Assembly (NCBI GenBank): GCA_019550975.1
Contig: SDWH01000002.1
Coordinates: forward strand, 1 to 64,000
Direction: 5' to 3'
Length of the DNA stretch: 64,000 nucleotides
Origin: Bacteroidales bacterium SW299
GTDB taxonomy: Bacteria > Bacteroidota > Bacteroidia > Bacteroidales > Bacteroidaceae
In this document: positions 37,363-45,562 of the stretch, piece by piece
How the letters are laid out: every line of letters starts with the position of its first letter
How positions within the stretch are numbered: position 1 is the stretch's first letter
The notes under the pieces: generated by a model
Told to the model about the DNA's origin: nothing
The model's input: the letters and a program-made list of their open reading frames with translations, nothing else
Databases searched by the model: none
Position numbers and translations under genes: made by a program

Positions 37363-38229
37363 TCAGTCTTTGGCCTGATGTACAGTGAGCTGCGGGAACG
37401 GGAAGCCGATTCCTTTCCGGTTGAACGTATCGTATATTTTCTTGTTCATGTCGAAGTATACGCTCCAGTAGTCTTCGCTTTTGGCCCATGCGCGCACAAC
37501 AATGTCGACGCTGCTTGCCGAAAGTGCCTTCAGAGCGACAAGCGGAGCCGGGTCTTTCAGGATGCGTGTGTCGGCTTCGATAAGTTCTTCGAGGACGCCC
37601 TTCACCTTGTCTACGTCTTCACCGTATTCTATGCCTATGATCCATTCGGCACGCCTCATGTTCTGCTTGCTGTAGTTGGTGATGGCGCTGCTGCTGAGCA
37701 CTCCGTTGGGGACGTAAATGATTTTGTTGTCGAGTGTGGCGAGCACCGTATGGAAGATCTGAATTTCCTTTACGGTTCCGCTTACGTCGGCTGTTTCCGT
37801 ATCGATATAGTCGCCCACCTTGAACGGCTTGAATACCAGAATGATCAGTCCGCCGGCAAAGTTTGACAGATTGCCTGACAAAGCCATACCTACCGCTACG
37901 CCGGCAGAGGCCAGAAGGGCGGCGATGCTGGTGGTTTCTATTCCCAGCTTGCTGATGATGGCGAAGGCCAGCACCAGGTTGAGCAAGATGCTTAGGAGGC
38001 TTTTGAGGAAGGTTTCTACGCTGACTTCCAGTTTTCTTTTCTTGAGTATTTTGCTTACCAGACGGTTGATCTGTTTGATGATGAAGCGTCCGATGATAAA
38101 GATCAGGATGGCGCCGATGATGTTTTTTCCGGCATCGATACCCCAGTCGATCAGTCGGTCAAGAACGGCTTCCATATTGATTTTCGTAGAAGCGCTCAAT
38201 AGCATGATGTGTTGTAGTGTAGCTGACAT
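37363..38229 (-). CDS. Small-conductance mechanosensitive channel MscS family
   Basis: Inner-membrane tension-gated channel that releases osmolytes on osmotic downshock. The 288-residue protein has helices near residues 25-50 and 70-95, then the pore helix with glycine/alanine pattern GVAVGMALSGNLSNFAGGLIIL, the KPFKVGDYI turn, and the cytoplasmic beta/mixed domain. It lies 21 bases after the Sua5/YrdC gene on the same strand, so it is co-transcribed with that gene. Confidence 0.92.
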   Translation of the reverse strand: MSATLQHIMLLSASTKINMEAVLDRLIDWGIDAGKNIIGAILIFIIGRFIIKQINRLVSKILKKRKLEVSVETFLKSLLSILLNLVLAFAIISKLGIETTSIAALLASAGVAVGMALSGNLSNFAGGLIILVFKPFKVGDYIDTETADVSGTVKEIQIFHTVLATLDNKIIYVPNGVLSSSAITNYSKQNMRRAEWIIGIEYGEDVDKVKGVLEELIEADTRILKDPAPLVALKALSASSVDIVVRAWAKSEDYWSVYFDMNKKIYDTFNRKGIGFPFPQLTVHQAKD

Positions 38230-38250
38230 AATGTTTCTTCTGTAAAATGG

Positions 38251-38862
38251 TTATTCTATAAGTTCGCCTTTACCCTGGCGTGTGATTTCAGGAATATCTT
38301 CACAACAATTGATGACGGTGGAAGGTTCAAGCCCTCCTATTCCTCCGTCGATTACGAGGTCGACCTTGTCCCCGAACTTTTCATCTATCAGTTCCGGGTC
38401 GGTCACGTATTCGGTGTCTTCGCCTTCTTCCAGCGGGAGCGTTGTGGTCAGTATCGGTGCATCCAGCGCGCGGCAGATTTCATGGATGATGGGATTGTCG
38501 GGCACGCGGATTCCCACTTCCTTACGGTTACGGAAGATTTTCGGCAGCCTGCTGTCGGCCTTGAGGATAAACGTGAACGGTCCCGGGAGGTTGCGCTTCA
38601 TCAGCTTGAACGTGTTGTTGCTTACCTTGGCGTATTCGCTTATGTTGCTCAGGTCGTAGCAGATGATGGAAAGCTTTGGCTTGCGCGGGTCGATGTCCTT
38701 GAGCTTGCAGATGCGTTCGATTGGACGCTCTTTCAGCGCGTGGCATCCGATGGCATACATGGTGTCCGTCGGGTAGATGATGATGCCTCCTTCGTTGAGT
38801 ATGTCAACTACCCGCTGGATGTCATCCGGATTGTTGTTCTTTGAATAAAGTTTGAGTAGCAT
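38251..38862 (-). CDS. Sua5/YciO/YrdC family threonylcarbamoyl-AMP synthase
   Basis: Makes threonylcarbamoyl-AMP for the t6A modification of ANN-decoding tRNAs. The 203-residue protein shows GGIIIYPTDTMYAIGCHAL, the KPKLSII segment and the conserved FTFILKA, VGIRVPDNP. Only the YrdC domain is present, as in TsaC-like or YciO-like proteins, so YciO (a related hydrolase) is a possible alternative. MscS follows 21 bases downstream. Confidence 0.88.
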   Translation of the reverse strand: MLLKLYSKNNNPDDIQRVVDILNEGGIIIYPTDTMYAIGCHALKERPIERICKLKDIDPRKPKLSIICYDLSNISEYAKVSNNTFKLMKRNLPGPFTFILKADSRLPKIFRNRKEVGIRVPDNPIIHEICRALDAPILTTTLPLEEGEDTEYVTDPELIDEKFGDKVDLVIDGGIGGLEPSTVINCCEDIPEITRQGKGELIE

Positions 38863-38896
38863 GCTTTGGTTGCAGAAGATTAGACTTCCGCATCCG

Positions 38897-38904
38897 CAAA
38901 AGTA
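38897..38904 (-). promoter_or_regulatory. -7 element for the Sua5/MscS operon
   Basis: CAAAAGTA on the plus strand reads TACTTTTG on the minus strand, matching TAnnTTTG, 35 bases upstream of the start at 38862. No clear -33. Confidence 0.4.
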
Positions 38905-38951
38905 CGAATTTTAATTGAAACGGATGCCTTGAAGTGCAGAATACCTGCGCT

Positions 38952-40952
38952 TTATTGCTTTTTCTTTTTCCTGAGCTCTTCGGCTATGCGGTAATGGATG
39001 GCTGCTTCCGTTTCTTTCCCGGCTTTTTCGAGCGCTTCGGCAAAATATTCGTGCGCTCCGGCGTGTTCCGCTTTCAGGCTGGTCGCTTTGTCAAGGTCGG
39101 CTATGGCTCCCTCGATGTATCCCGTATGCAGGCGCAGTTTTCCGCGGTTGTATACGGCCTTGAATTCTCCGGGGCGTATCTCGACGGCTTTGTTGAGGCA
39201 TATTCCGGCTTCTTCGGTGTGCCCTTCATCAAACAGGGTGATGCCTTTGCGCACCCATGCGTCTACGTATCCGGGGTAAAGTTCGATGGCTTTGTTGTAG
39301 TTGGCGATGGCCGCCCGTGCATCGTGTGCCTTTGTGATGCACTCGTTCCCCATCAGGTAATATTCGCGTGCATACTTCTCCAGGTTCTTCCGTTGTGCTG
39401 CCATTTCCTCTTTCAGCCGGCGGTTTTCTTCCTTCAGGCGGTTGATGATGTTCAGCTTTCTGCGTATAAACCGCTGTATGAGAGGTTTCTCGATGTCATA
39501 CCGGCTGTGTATTGCCTTGAAGAACGAGCTCAGGAAGGCGGTGAAGTCGCCTTTGTTGAAAGCTTTTGCCGCTTCCGCATATTCCACGTCGGCCTGCGCC
39601 TGCTTCATGGCGCGGTCGAATGCGATCCGGTCGTTGAAATGCTTGGCGAAGCTTACGATTTCCGGCCGCACGAAGATGTCGCTCCGGGTGATTTCCCGTT
39701 TCAGGCGGATGCCTTCGAGCGACGTACACCGGCTCAGCGCCACATACGTCTGTCCTCCGGCAAACACCCCTCCGGTAAAGTCGATGACCACGCGGCTGAA
39801 CGTAAGTCCCTGGCTTTTGTGGACGGTGATGGCCCATGCCAGCCGGATGGGATATTGCGTGAAGGTGCCCAGTTCTTCTTCTTCGATTTTCTTTTCCTGT
39901 TCGTTGTAGTGATAGCGTATGTTGCTCCAGCTTTCCTGGCGGACATCAAATTCGCGTCCTTCCTCGGTCACGATGTAAAGGATGCCGTCGTCGGATATTC
40001 CGGAGATGGTTCCGATGGTTCCGTTCACCCACCGCTTCTCCTGGTCGTTCTTGATGAAAATGATTTGCGCGCCCGGCTTTACGATCAGCTCCATGAGTGT
40101 GGGGAGGCTGTTTTCGGGAAACTCTCCCTTGATGACGCCTTTCAGCGTGACGGGTTCGCCCGGAAGCTCCGCCAGTTTTTTCTCGTTGATGTAGTCAACC
40201 GTGTCCCTCCGTGTGGCGAGGGTGATATACAGGTCGTTCTCCTCCCTGTTTTCCGGCACGTTGCACCGTGTGTTCAGAAGCTGGAGGTCGGCGTTTCCGG
40301 CCGTATTGGTGCGGATATGGTCGAGCACGCTTACGAACACTTTGTCGGTCTGCCGGTACACTTTGGTCAGTTCGATTGATACCAGCTCGATCTGCCGGAA
40401 CACGTTGGCCGAGAAGAAGTATGGGTTCGGGTAAAAGCGGTTCAGTATTTCCCTTTCGTCGCTTTTCACCACCGGTTCAAGCTGGTATACGTCGCCCACC
40501 AGCAGGAGCTGCTTTCCGCCGAAGGGTTCGCGCATGTTCTGTGAATAAGTGCGCAGAATCCGGTCGATAAAGTCGATGATGTCCGCCCGTACCATCGAGA
40601 TTTCATCAATGATGACCAGTTCGATGTTTTTTATCAGTTTCCGGTGGTCGGACGAGTATTTCAGGTAATCCTTGAGCTTGTTTCCCGCAAATTTGGGGTC
40701 GTCGGGCAGGAGCGGATGAAAAGGCAGCTTGAAAAAGCTGTGCAGTGTGCTTCCTCCGGCATTGATGGCCGCTATTCCGGTGGGAGCCAGCACCACATAT
40801 TTCTTTCGGGTGTTCTGGCACACATACTTCAGGAACGTAGACTTTCCGGTGCCTGCCTTCCCGGTAAGGAAAACCGACTGGCGGGTATATTGGATCAGTT
40901 TCAGGGCATTCTGAAACTCCGGATTGTCTGTGTCGATCGAGAGGTGTGTCAT
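38952..40952 (-). CDS. Pif1-like AAA helicase with C-terminal TPR region
   Basis: A 666-residue protein. The first part (about 1-430) is a superfamily 1 Pif1/RecD-like helicase: Walker A GKAGTGKST (31-39), DEISM, and the UvrD-like C-terminal segment WAITVHKSQGLTFSRVVIDF with FAGGQTYVALSRC. From about residue 500 there is a coiled coil (NRLKEENRRLKEEMAAQRKNLEKYA) and then about four TPR repeats (for example ALAAYNKAIELYPGYVDAWVRKGITLFDEG). Common in Bacteroidetes; the TPR tail may recruit partners. The function in the cell is not known precisely. Confidence 0.88.
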   Translation of the reverse strand: MTHLSIDTDNPEFQNALKLIQYTRQSVFLTGKAGTGKSTFLKYVCQNTRKKYVVLAPTGIAAINAGGSTLHSFFKLPFHPLLPDDPKFAGNKLKDYLKYSSDHRKLIKNIELVIIDEISMVRADIIDFIDRILRTYSQNMREPFGGKQLLLVGDVYQLEPVVKSDEREILNRFYPNPYFFSANVFRQIELVSIELTKVYRQTDKVFVSVLDHIRTNTAGNADLQLLNTRCNVPENREENDLYITLATRRDTVDYINEKKLAELPGEPVTLKGVIKGEFPENSLPTLMELIVKPGAQIIFIKNDQEKRWVNGTIGTISGISDDGILYIVTEEGREFDVRQESWSNIRYHYNEQEKKIEEEELGTFTQYPIRLAWAITVHKSQGLTFSRVVIDFTGGVFAGGQTYVALSRCTSLEGIRLKREITRSDIFVRPEIVSFAKHFNDRIAFDRAMKQAQADVEYAEAAKAFNKGDFTAFLSSFFKAIHSRYDIEKPLIQRFIRRKLNIINRLKEENRRLKEEMAAQRKNLEKYAREYYLMGNECITKAHDARAAIANYNKAIELYPGYVDAWVRKGITLFDEGHTEEAGICLNKAVEIRPGEFKAVYNRGKLRLHTGYIEGAIADLDKATSLKAEHAGAHEYFAEALEKAGKETEAAIHYRIAEELRKKKKQ

Positions 40953-41631
40953 GGTCTTGGCCTTTTAGGTGGTTGGCAAAGGTACAAAAATATCTTCATA
41001 ATCCGTGCGGCTGCTTTGTCCGGGACGATAAATCCCGCCTTTGGCACCGGATGCAAATCGCTGTTTGCTTCGGCATTTCGCTTTCATAATGTTTGCATAT
41101 CGGCCGATCTGCTGACCTGCAACGGGTGGATTTACGCTCTTCTATAGGCGCTTTCCTGCCCGAAACATGCTGCCTTTCCCTCCGGAAATCCTTCTGAGAG
41201 GATTTTCATCCCTGCCTTTCCGTGAAAATAACCCGTCATCTGCGGCAAAATGTCCCGTCATTTTCGTCCGAATGACCATATATCTTGTGTGAAATGTCCC
41301 GTCATTCCGGAAGAAACGCTCCGTTTCCGTGGTTCAGGGTGCCGGATGCCGGCGTTTTTTCTCCGGATTGTTTCCGACTCAGCCAACTGACATTCTTTCG
41401 TGGAGAAGACTTCTGCGGATTTTATCTTTCTTTTTGATGCGTTTCTCCCTTCTTTATATATGCTTTTGTCTGCCTTTTTCGCTATATGCAAGCTGTTTGA
41501 ACCGCTCCGGACGTTTGTGCCTGCGGTTTTATGGACAACCCTTTGCCCTTGCCCGAAGCATGCGATTCTCGCGGTCCGGAAATGACGTTTTGTCAGATTG
41601 ACATTTCGGACTTGCGCTTCTTGAACCGTAC
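40953..41631. other. Intergenic region with degenerate repeats, no gene
   Basis: No convincing gene is seen in about 680 bases. Near the Pif1-like start, CAAAGGTA (40977-40984) reads TACCTTTG on the minus strand and may be its -7 element. A 22-base-period repeat lies at 41224-41312. The rest has uneven composition and no conserved reading frame. Confidence 0.5.
41224..41312. repeat. Degenerate repeat with a 22-base period
   Basis: CCCGTCAT occurs at 41232, 41254 and 41298, spaced 22 and 44 (two times 22) bases, within the longer repeat AAAATGTCCCGTCATT. The position at 41276 is degenerate. Confidence 0.75.
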
Positions 41632-41662
41632 AAAAAAAGGATGACCCCTAGCCGGATCACCC
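41632..41662 (-). terminator. Terminator of the small-protein unit
   Basis: On the minus strand, GGGTGATCC (complement of 41654-41662), a short loop, then GGGTCATCC (complement of 41639-41647), 9 pairs with two G-U, followed by seven T. It ends the transcript that carries the 30-residue ORF. Confidence 0.85.
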
Positions 41663-41744
41663 TCTTTACCGTAATATTAACCAATGGCCTTATGGCCTTC
41701 CTGTTCTCGATAAGAATGCTGACGAACTCAGCGTTCCGCAACAA

Positions 41745-41837
41745 TTATTTGCGGTTGGTTTCATTCAGCATTACGTAACCCCAGATCATCGGATCTGCGT
41801 TAGCGATTTTGTGGAAAATGTTTTTTACCTTTTTCAT
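41745..41837 (-). CDS. Small 30-residue protein
   Basis: An ATG at 41837 opens 30 codons to TAA at 41745. The peptide starts MKKVKNIFHK, has NADPMIWGY in the middle and ends LNETNRK: basic at both ends with a short hydrophobic centre. It is framed by its own promoter-like box (42002-42009) and a strong terminator (41632-41662), so a transcript of about 365 bases with a 160-base leader is predicted. No known family is recognised. Upstream bases GAAAGGGTAAC could act as a weak ribosome-binding site. The signals around it, not its length, make it credible as a gene. Confidence 0.6.
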   Translation of the reverse strand: MKKVKNIFHKIANADPMIWGYVMLNETNRK

Positions 41838-42001
41838 AATTGTTACCCTTTCTTTTTTAATTAATACCTTAAAAAACCTTCTTTTTTGGCGGACCGTCGC
41901 GGCAGGCCTCTTTTCTTTTACCTATTGTTTTTTACGTTATCCTTAAAACTTTCTTTCTACTTTAGTCAAGCTCTAGAACTTGTTTTCTTTTAATTACACT
42001 G
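41838..42001 (-). other. Long leader of the small-protein unit, with a palindrome
   Basis: Between the predicted start point and the ATG lies about 160 bases of AT-rich leader. It contains the near-palindrome CAAGCTCTAGAACTTG (41967-41982) and a GC-rich patch (AGGCCTGCCGCGACGG on the minus strand). Either could be a structured regulatory leader. Confidence 0.45.
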
Positions 42002-42009
42002 CAAAGATA
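42002..42009 (-). promoter_or_regulatory. -7 element for the small-protein unit
   Basis: CAAAGATA on the plus strand reads TATCTTTG on the minus strand. CAAA at 42025-42028 gives a -33-like TTTG at only 15-base spacing, so the match is partial. Confidence 0.5.
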
Positions 42010-42128
42010 AGGCTTTTTTCTTATCAAAATATGTTTTTCAGCATAAAATTGCGTTTTGTCCCGCTTTTATTGATGTAAATCAAAAAATAAGTTTATAAGA
42101 TGACATTTCCGTTTCAGGCATGAACAAG

Positions 42129-42160
42129 TTTGGCGTTTTGCATTGCATTGTTTATATTTG
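42129..42160 (+). promoter_or_regulatory. Promoter of the membrane protein gene at 42189
   Basis: TTTG (42129-42132), 20 bases, then TATATTTG (42153-42160): full agreement with the Bacteroidetes pattern. It places the start point near 42167 and rules out ATGs upstream of 42189. Confidence 0.7.
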
Positions 42161-42188
42161 TCAGATGGTTGACCTCTATTATTGTGTT

Positions 42189-42647
42189 ATGGAAACGGAA
42201 GAATTTGAAGCATCCCCGCGTCTGAGGGGGAAGGCATGCTGGATGAGCGCGCTTCTGTTCGTGCTGGTCTGGCTGCCGGTATCGTATCTGTTGGGAGCCG
42301 GATGGGGAAAAGTGATTGTAAATTTGTCGTTCGGTGCGGTTCTGGCCGTAGCGGGCTTGTGGCATTACCGGTGCAGGACCCCCTTGACTTATAAGATTTC
42401 TTTGGGAAGCTGGGCGCACCGCACTTATTTGAAGAGCCCCGCGCTTTTTGTCGTGGAGAGTTTTGCCGAAGGTTTTCTCATTTATCTGGGGGTTATGCTG
42501 GTGATGGCCTTTTTCCCCGACGGCTTTTCCCTGTCGGCCTGGAGGAAAGACATCGTGAATTGCGACATCGTGCTCTTGCTGGTGTTCTATACCAGGGTGA
42601 ACTTCTTTCTGGTCATTTCCGAATATATCAGACGCAACGGGCGATAA
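42189..42647 (+). CDS. Small multi-span membrane protein, unknown function
   Basis: A 152-residue protein with about four hydrophobic helices (WMSALLFVLVWLPVSYLLGA; VIVNLSFGAVLAVAGLWH; FVVESFAEGFLIYLGVMLVM; IVLLLVFYTRVNFFLVI). The N-terminus is acidic (METEEFEASPR). No family is recognised. The start at 42189 follows from the promoter 29 bases upstream; ATGs at 42165 and 42120 lie at or before the predicted start point. A hairpin (42652-42686) follows the stop. Confidence 0.65.
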   Translation: METEEFEASPRLRGKACWMSALLFVLVWLPVSYLLGAGWGKVIVNLSFGAVLAVAGLWHYRCRTPLTYKISLGSWAHRTYLKSPALFVVESFAEGFLIYLGVMLVMAFFPDGFSLSAWRKDIVNCDIVLLLVFYTRVNFFLVISEYIRRNGR

Positions 42648-42651
42648 ACGG

Positions 42652-42686
42652 CTTGCGGGGGCACACAAGCCGTGCGTCCCCGCAAG
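42652..42686. terminator. Bidirectional hairpin between convergent genes
   Basis: CTTGCGGGG (42652-42660) pairs with CCCCGCAAG (42678-42686). There is no T run on either strand, so it is a terminator candidate only. Confidence 0.5.
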
Positions 42687-42705
42687 ATATGGAATAAATG
42701 TGCGT

Positions 42706-44013
42706 TTATGCTTCGAGAAGCTTCACTGCGTCAACGTATTGGGCGATGCCTGCCGCAACTTGTTTGGCAGCCTTCATCGCCAGTACCACCGTATGCGGGC
42801 GGTGTACCACGTCACCTCCGGCAAATACCCCCTTGCGTGTAGTCATGCCATAGGGACGTTCCTTCACGATGACGTAACCGGTTTCATCGACATCGATTCC
42901 GGTGGTTGTCGAAACGATGCGGTTTGCCGGACGTGAACCTATTGCGAGGAAAATGCGGTCGAACGGAATTTCTTTTTCTCCGTCCGGAGTCGTGGCGCGG
43001 ATGGCGCGCACTTTTCCTTCTTCATTTCCAAGAAATTCCAGAGTGGATGTCTGCCACAGGAACTGAACCCCTTCTTTTACGGCTTCCTGGTATTCGCTCT
43101 GGATGGCAGGCATGTCAGCTTCCGTCTTGTGATAGATAACGCTCACGCTTCCGGCTCCCATGCGAACGGCGGTGCGTGCGGCATCCATGGCTACGTTTCC
43201 GCATCCGATGATGCCTACCTTTTCGCCTTCTTCCAACGGAACCATGTCGCGCGGCACGATATTCTGGTTGTAGATGCTCGCCATGTGGAGGAGGTAAGAC
43301 GACTGGACAATGCCTCTCAGCTTGCTTCCCGGCACATCTAGCGCTTTCGGAAGGGCAGTTCCTGTTCCGATAAAGATGGCGTCATAGCCCTGTTCGAACA
43401 TCTGGTCGATGGTTATCTGTTTCCCTACAAGACAGTTCAGCACAAAATTGACTCCCAGCGCTTCAATCTTTTTGATTTCTTTGTTTACGACTTCTTTGGG
43501 AAGCCGGTATTCGGGTATGCCATACATCAATACGCCGCCCGGCTCGCTCTGTCCTTCAAAGATGGTGACATTGAATCCTTGCCTTGCCAAATCGCCGGCA
43601 ACGGTCAGTCCGGCCGGTCCCGAACCGATAACGGCCACTTTCCCACGTGTCTTTTGCGGCAGGCGTTCGCGGATCAGATTCATGTCCGTATCAAAATCGG
43701 CCACAAAGCGTTCCAGTTTGCCGATCTGTATGCCTTTCCCCTTTGCGTAAAGCACGCAGTGTCCCTGGCATTGCTTTTCGTGCGGGCATACACGTCCGCA
43801 GATGGCAGGCAGGTTGCTTTTTTCGTTTATGATCGCCATCGCATCTCCCATATTACCCATAGAGAGCTGGTGGATAAATCCGGGAATGTCGTTTTCGATG
43901 GGACATCCCTTCTTGCAGGAAGGATTCTTGCAGTTCAGACAACGTTTTGCTTCATCAATAGCTTCTTTGATGGTGAAGCTTTCATTGATTTCTTTGAATG
44001 TGTTGTTGTTCAT
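42706..44013 (-). CDS. GltD/NfnB-like NADPH-dependent FAD oxidoreductase
   Basis: A flavin-iron-sulfur reductase. Residues near 30-105 hold cysteines for iron-sulfur clusters (CLNCKNPSCKKGCP and ICGRVCPHEKQCQGHC), followed by the FAD motif VAVIGSGPAGLTVAGD and the NADPH motif GIIGCGNVAMDAARTAVRMG. The family is the small subunit of glutamate synthase (GltD) and the equivalent large subunit of the NADH-dependent ferredoxin:NADP oxidoreductase. No large GOGAT subunit or NfnA partner lies next to it. The first start of the frame is GTG at 44025; the ATG at 44013 (MNNNTFKEI) is chosen as the more likely start. Confidence 0.85.
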   Translation of the reverse strand: MNNNTFKEINESFTIKEAIDEAKRCLNCKNPSCKKGCPIENDIPGFIHQLSMGNMGDAMAIINEKSNLPAICGRVCPHEKQCQGHCVLYAKGKGIQIGKLERFVADFDTDMNLIRERLPQKTRGKVAVIGSGPAGLTVAGDLARQGFNVTIFEGQSEPGGVLMYGIPEYRLPKEVVNKEIKKIEALGVNFVLNCLVGKQITIDQMFEQGYDAIFIGTGTALPKALDVPGSKLRGIVQSSYLLHMASIYNQNIVPRDMVPLEEGEKVGIIGCGNVAMDAARTAVRMGAGSVSVIYHKTEADMPAIQSEYQEAVKEGVQFLWQTSTLEFLGNEEGKVRAIRATTPDGEKEIPFDRIFLAIGSRPANRIVSTTTGIDVDETGYVIVKERPYGMTTRKGVFAGGDVVHRPHTVVLAMKAAKQVAAGIAQYVDAVKLLEA

Positions 44014-44044
44014 AGAAAATTGCACTTTTGTAAACTCGACTTTG

Positions 44045-44075
44045 CAAAAGTAGCTATTTTGTGCTGTCTGAACAA
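44045..44075 (-). promoter_or_regulatory. Promoter of the GltD-like gene
   Basis: On the minus strand TTG (complement of 44073-44075), 20 bases, then TACTTTTG (complement of 44045-44052). Start point near 44038, about 25 bases before the ATG at 44013. Confidence 0.65.
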
Positions 44076-44158
44076 CTATTGCTTGCAGATTTAAGTTTGT
44101 TTTAACATTGTTGGAGGGCAGGGAAAGCGGGAGAACCCGATTTTCTGAACCGAATGAG

Positions 44159-44166
44159 TAACTTTG
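44159..44166 (+). promoter_or_regulatory. -7 element for the MATE gene
   Basis: TAACTTTG lies 20 bases before the MATE start. No -33 TTTG is found. Confidence 0.45.
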
Positions 44167-44185
44167 CGTGCCATAAATAATATGT

Positions 44186-45559
44186 ATGAATAGTCAGAAC
44201 AGCCGATACGAAGAACGATTAGGGACAGACCGCATGTTGCCTCTTGTTTTCAAGATGGCGCTCCCGGCAGTCGCAGCCCAGTTTGTCAATTTGCTCTACA
44301 ATATAGTCGACCGTATATATATAGGTCATATACCGGAAATCGGAACCGATGCGTTGGCGGGAGTGGGCGTTACCACTTCCATCATCATACTTATTTCGGC
44401 GTTTTCGTCTATCGTGGGTGCCGGCGGCTCTCCTCTGGCCGCCATTGCATTGGGACAGGGCGACAGGGTGCGGGCAGGAGAAATCCTGGGAAACGGTTTT
44501 GTGCTGCTGATACTGCTTGCCTTGTCGACTTCCTTCATGGCGTATGTGTTTATGGAGCCTGTTCTGCTGCTTACGGGGGCATCCGAACGGACACTGCCTT
44601 ATGCCGTGGATTATCTGTCGGTTTATTTGCTGGGCACCGTGTTTGTAGAGATCTCTACGGGACTGAACATGTTCATCAATTGCCAGGGGCGGCCCGCCGT
44701 TGCCATGTGCTCTGTTCTGGTAGGTGCTTTGCTCAACATCATACTCGACCCTGTCTTTATCTTCGCGCTTGACATGGGAGTAAAGGGGGCTGCATTGGCA
44801 ACCATCATCTCTCAGGCGTGCAGTGCTGTCTGGGTGCTTGGCTTCTTGTCCTCAGACAGGGCGACGCTCCGGCTCGAAAAGCGTTATATGAAGGCGGACA
44901 AGGGAGTGATCCTGTCGATGCTTGCATTGGGCATGTCACCTTTTATTATGGCAAGCACAGAAAGTCTTGTAGGCTTTGTGCTGAACGGAAGGCTGGAGCG
45001 TTTCGGTGATATTTATGTCAGTGCGCTGGCTGTTTTGCAGAGCGCCATGCAGTTTGCCAGCGTTCCGCTGACCGGATTCGCTCAAGGATTTGTTCCGATA
45101 GCCAGCTACAACTACGGGCATGGCGACAAGCAGCGTGTGAAAGACTGTTTCCGCGTGGCGGTAATTGTGATGTTTTCGTTTAACTTTGTGCTGATGATGC
45201 TTATGGTTTGTTTTCCTACCTTGGTCGCGGCCGTGTTTACGGACGATGACCGTCTGGTTGAAACGGTGCGGTGGACAATGCCGCTGTTCCTTGCCGGCAT
45301 GACTATATTCGGGCTGCAGCGCGCTTGCCAGAACATGTTTGTTGCCCTGGGGCAGGCGCGGATATCCATTTTGATAGCATTGCTTCGCAAGGTTATTCTG
45401 CTGGTTCCTTTGGCCTTGATTCTTCCTCATTTCATGGGAGTGAGCGGGGTGTTTGCTTCCGAGGCCATTTCTGATGCCGTTGCCGCCATCTGCTGCACGC
45501 TTCTGTTTGCATGGCAATTCCCGAAGATTCTCCGCCGGATGCCGGTGCGTTCGGCATGA
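44186..45559 (+). CDS. MATE family efflux transporter
   Basis: Inner-membrane multidrug or metabolite exporter driven by Na+ or H+. The 457-residue protein has twelve hydrophobic segments with the typical start LPLVFKMALPAVAAQFVNLLYNIVDRIYIG, the conserved CQGRP region (NCQGRPAVAMCSVLVGALLNIILDPVFIFALDMGVKGAALATIISQ), and PLTGFAQGFVPIASYNYG in the second half. It converges with topB, their stops only 3 bases apart. The substrate is not known. Confidence 0.92.
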   Translation: MNSQNSRYEERLGTDRMLPLVFKMALPAVAAQFVNLLYNIVDRIYIGHIPEIGTDALAGVGVTTSIIILISAFSSIVGAGGSPLAAIALGQGDRVRAGEILGNGFVLLILLALSTSFMAYVFMEPVLLLTGASERTLPYAVDYLSVYLLGTVFVEISTGLNMFINCQGRPAVAMCSVLVGALLNIILDPVFIFALDMGVKGAALATIISQACSAVWVLGFLSSDRATLRLEKRYMKADKGVILSMLALGMSPFIMASTESLVGFVLNGRLERFGDIYVSALAVLQSAMQFASVPLTGFAQGFVPIASYNYGHGDKQRVKDCFRVAVIVMFSFNFVLMMLMVCFPTLVAAVFTDDDRLVETVRWTMPLFLAGMTIFGLQRACQNMFVALGQARISILIALLRKVILLVPLALILPHFMGVSGVFASEAISDAVAAICCTLLFAWQFPKILRRMPVRSA

Positions 45560-45562
45560 GTC

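Noticed and set aside
38934..40379. Long open frame (481 codons) on the plus strand opposite the Pif1-like gene
   Set aside because: It lacks family motifs and is fully antisense to a gene with clear helicase motifs; it is a shadow of that gene's codon bias.
41258..41491. Minus-strand frame of 77 codons in the gap near 41.3 kb
   Set aside because: Crosses the CCCGTCAT repeats, basic low-complexity composition, no promoter or ribosome-binding site.
41529..41744. Minus-strand frame of 71 codons after the 30-residue ORF
   Set aside because: It runs through the terminator hairpin at 41632-41662, so it cannot be translated from that transcript as a whole.
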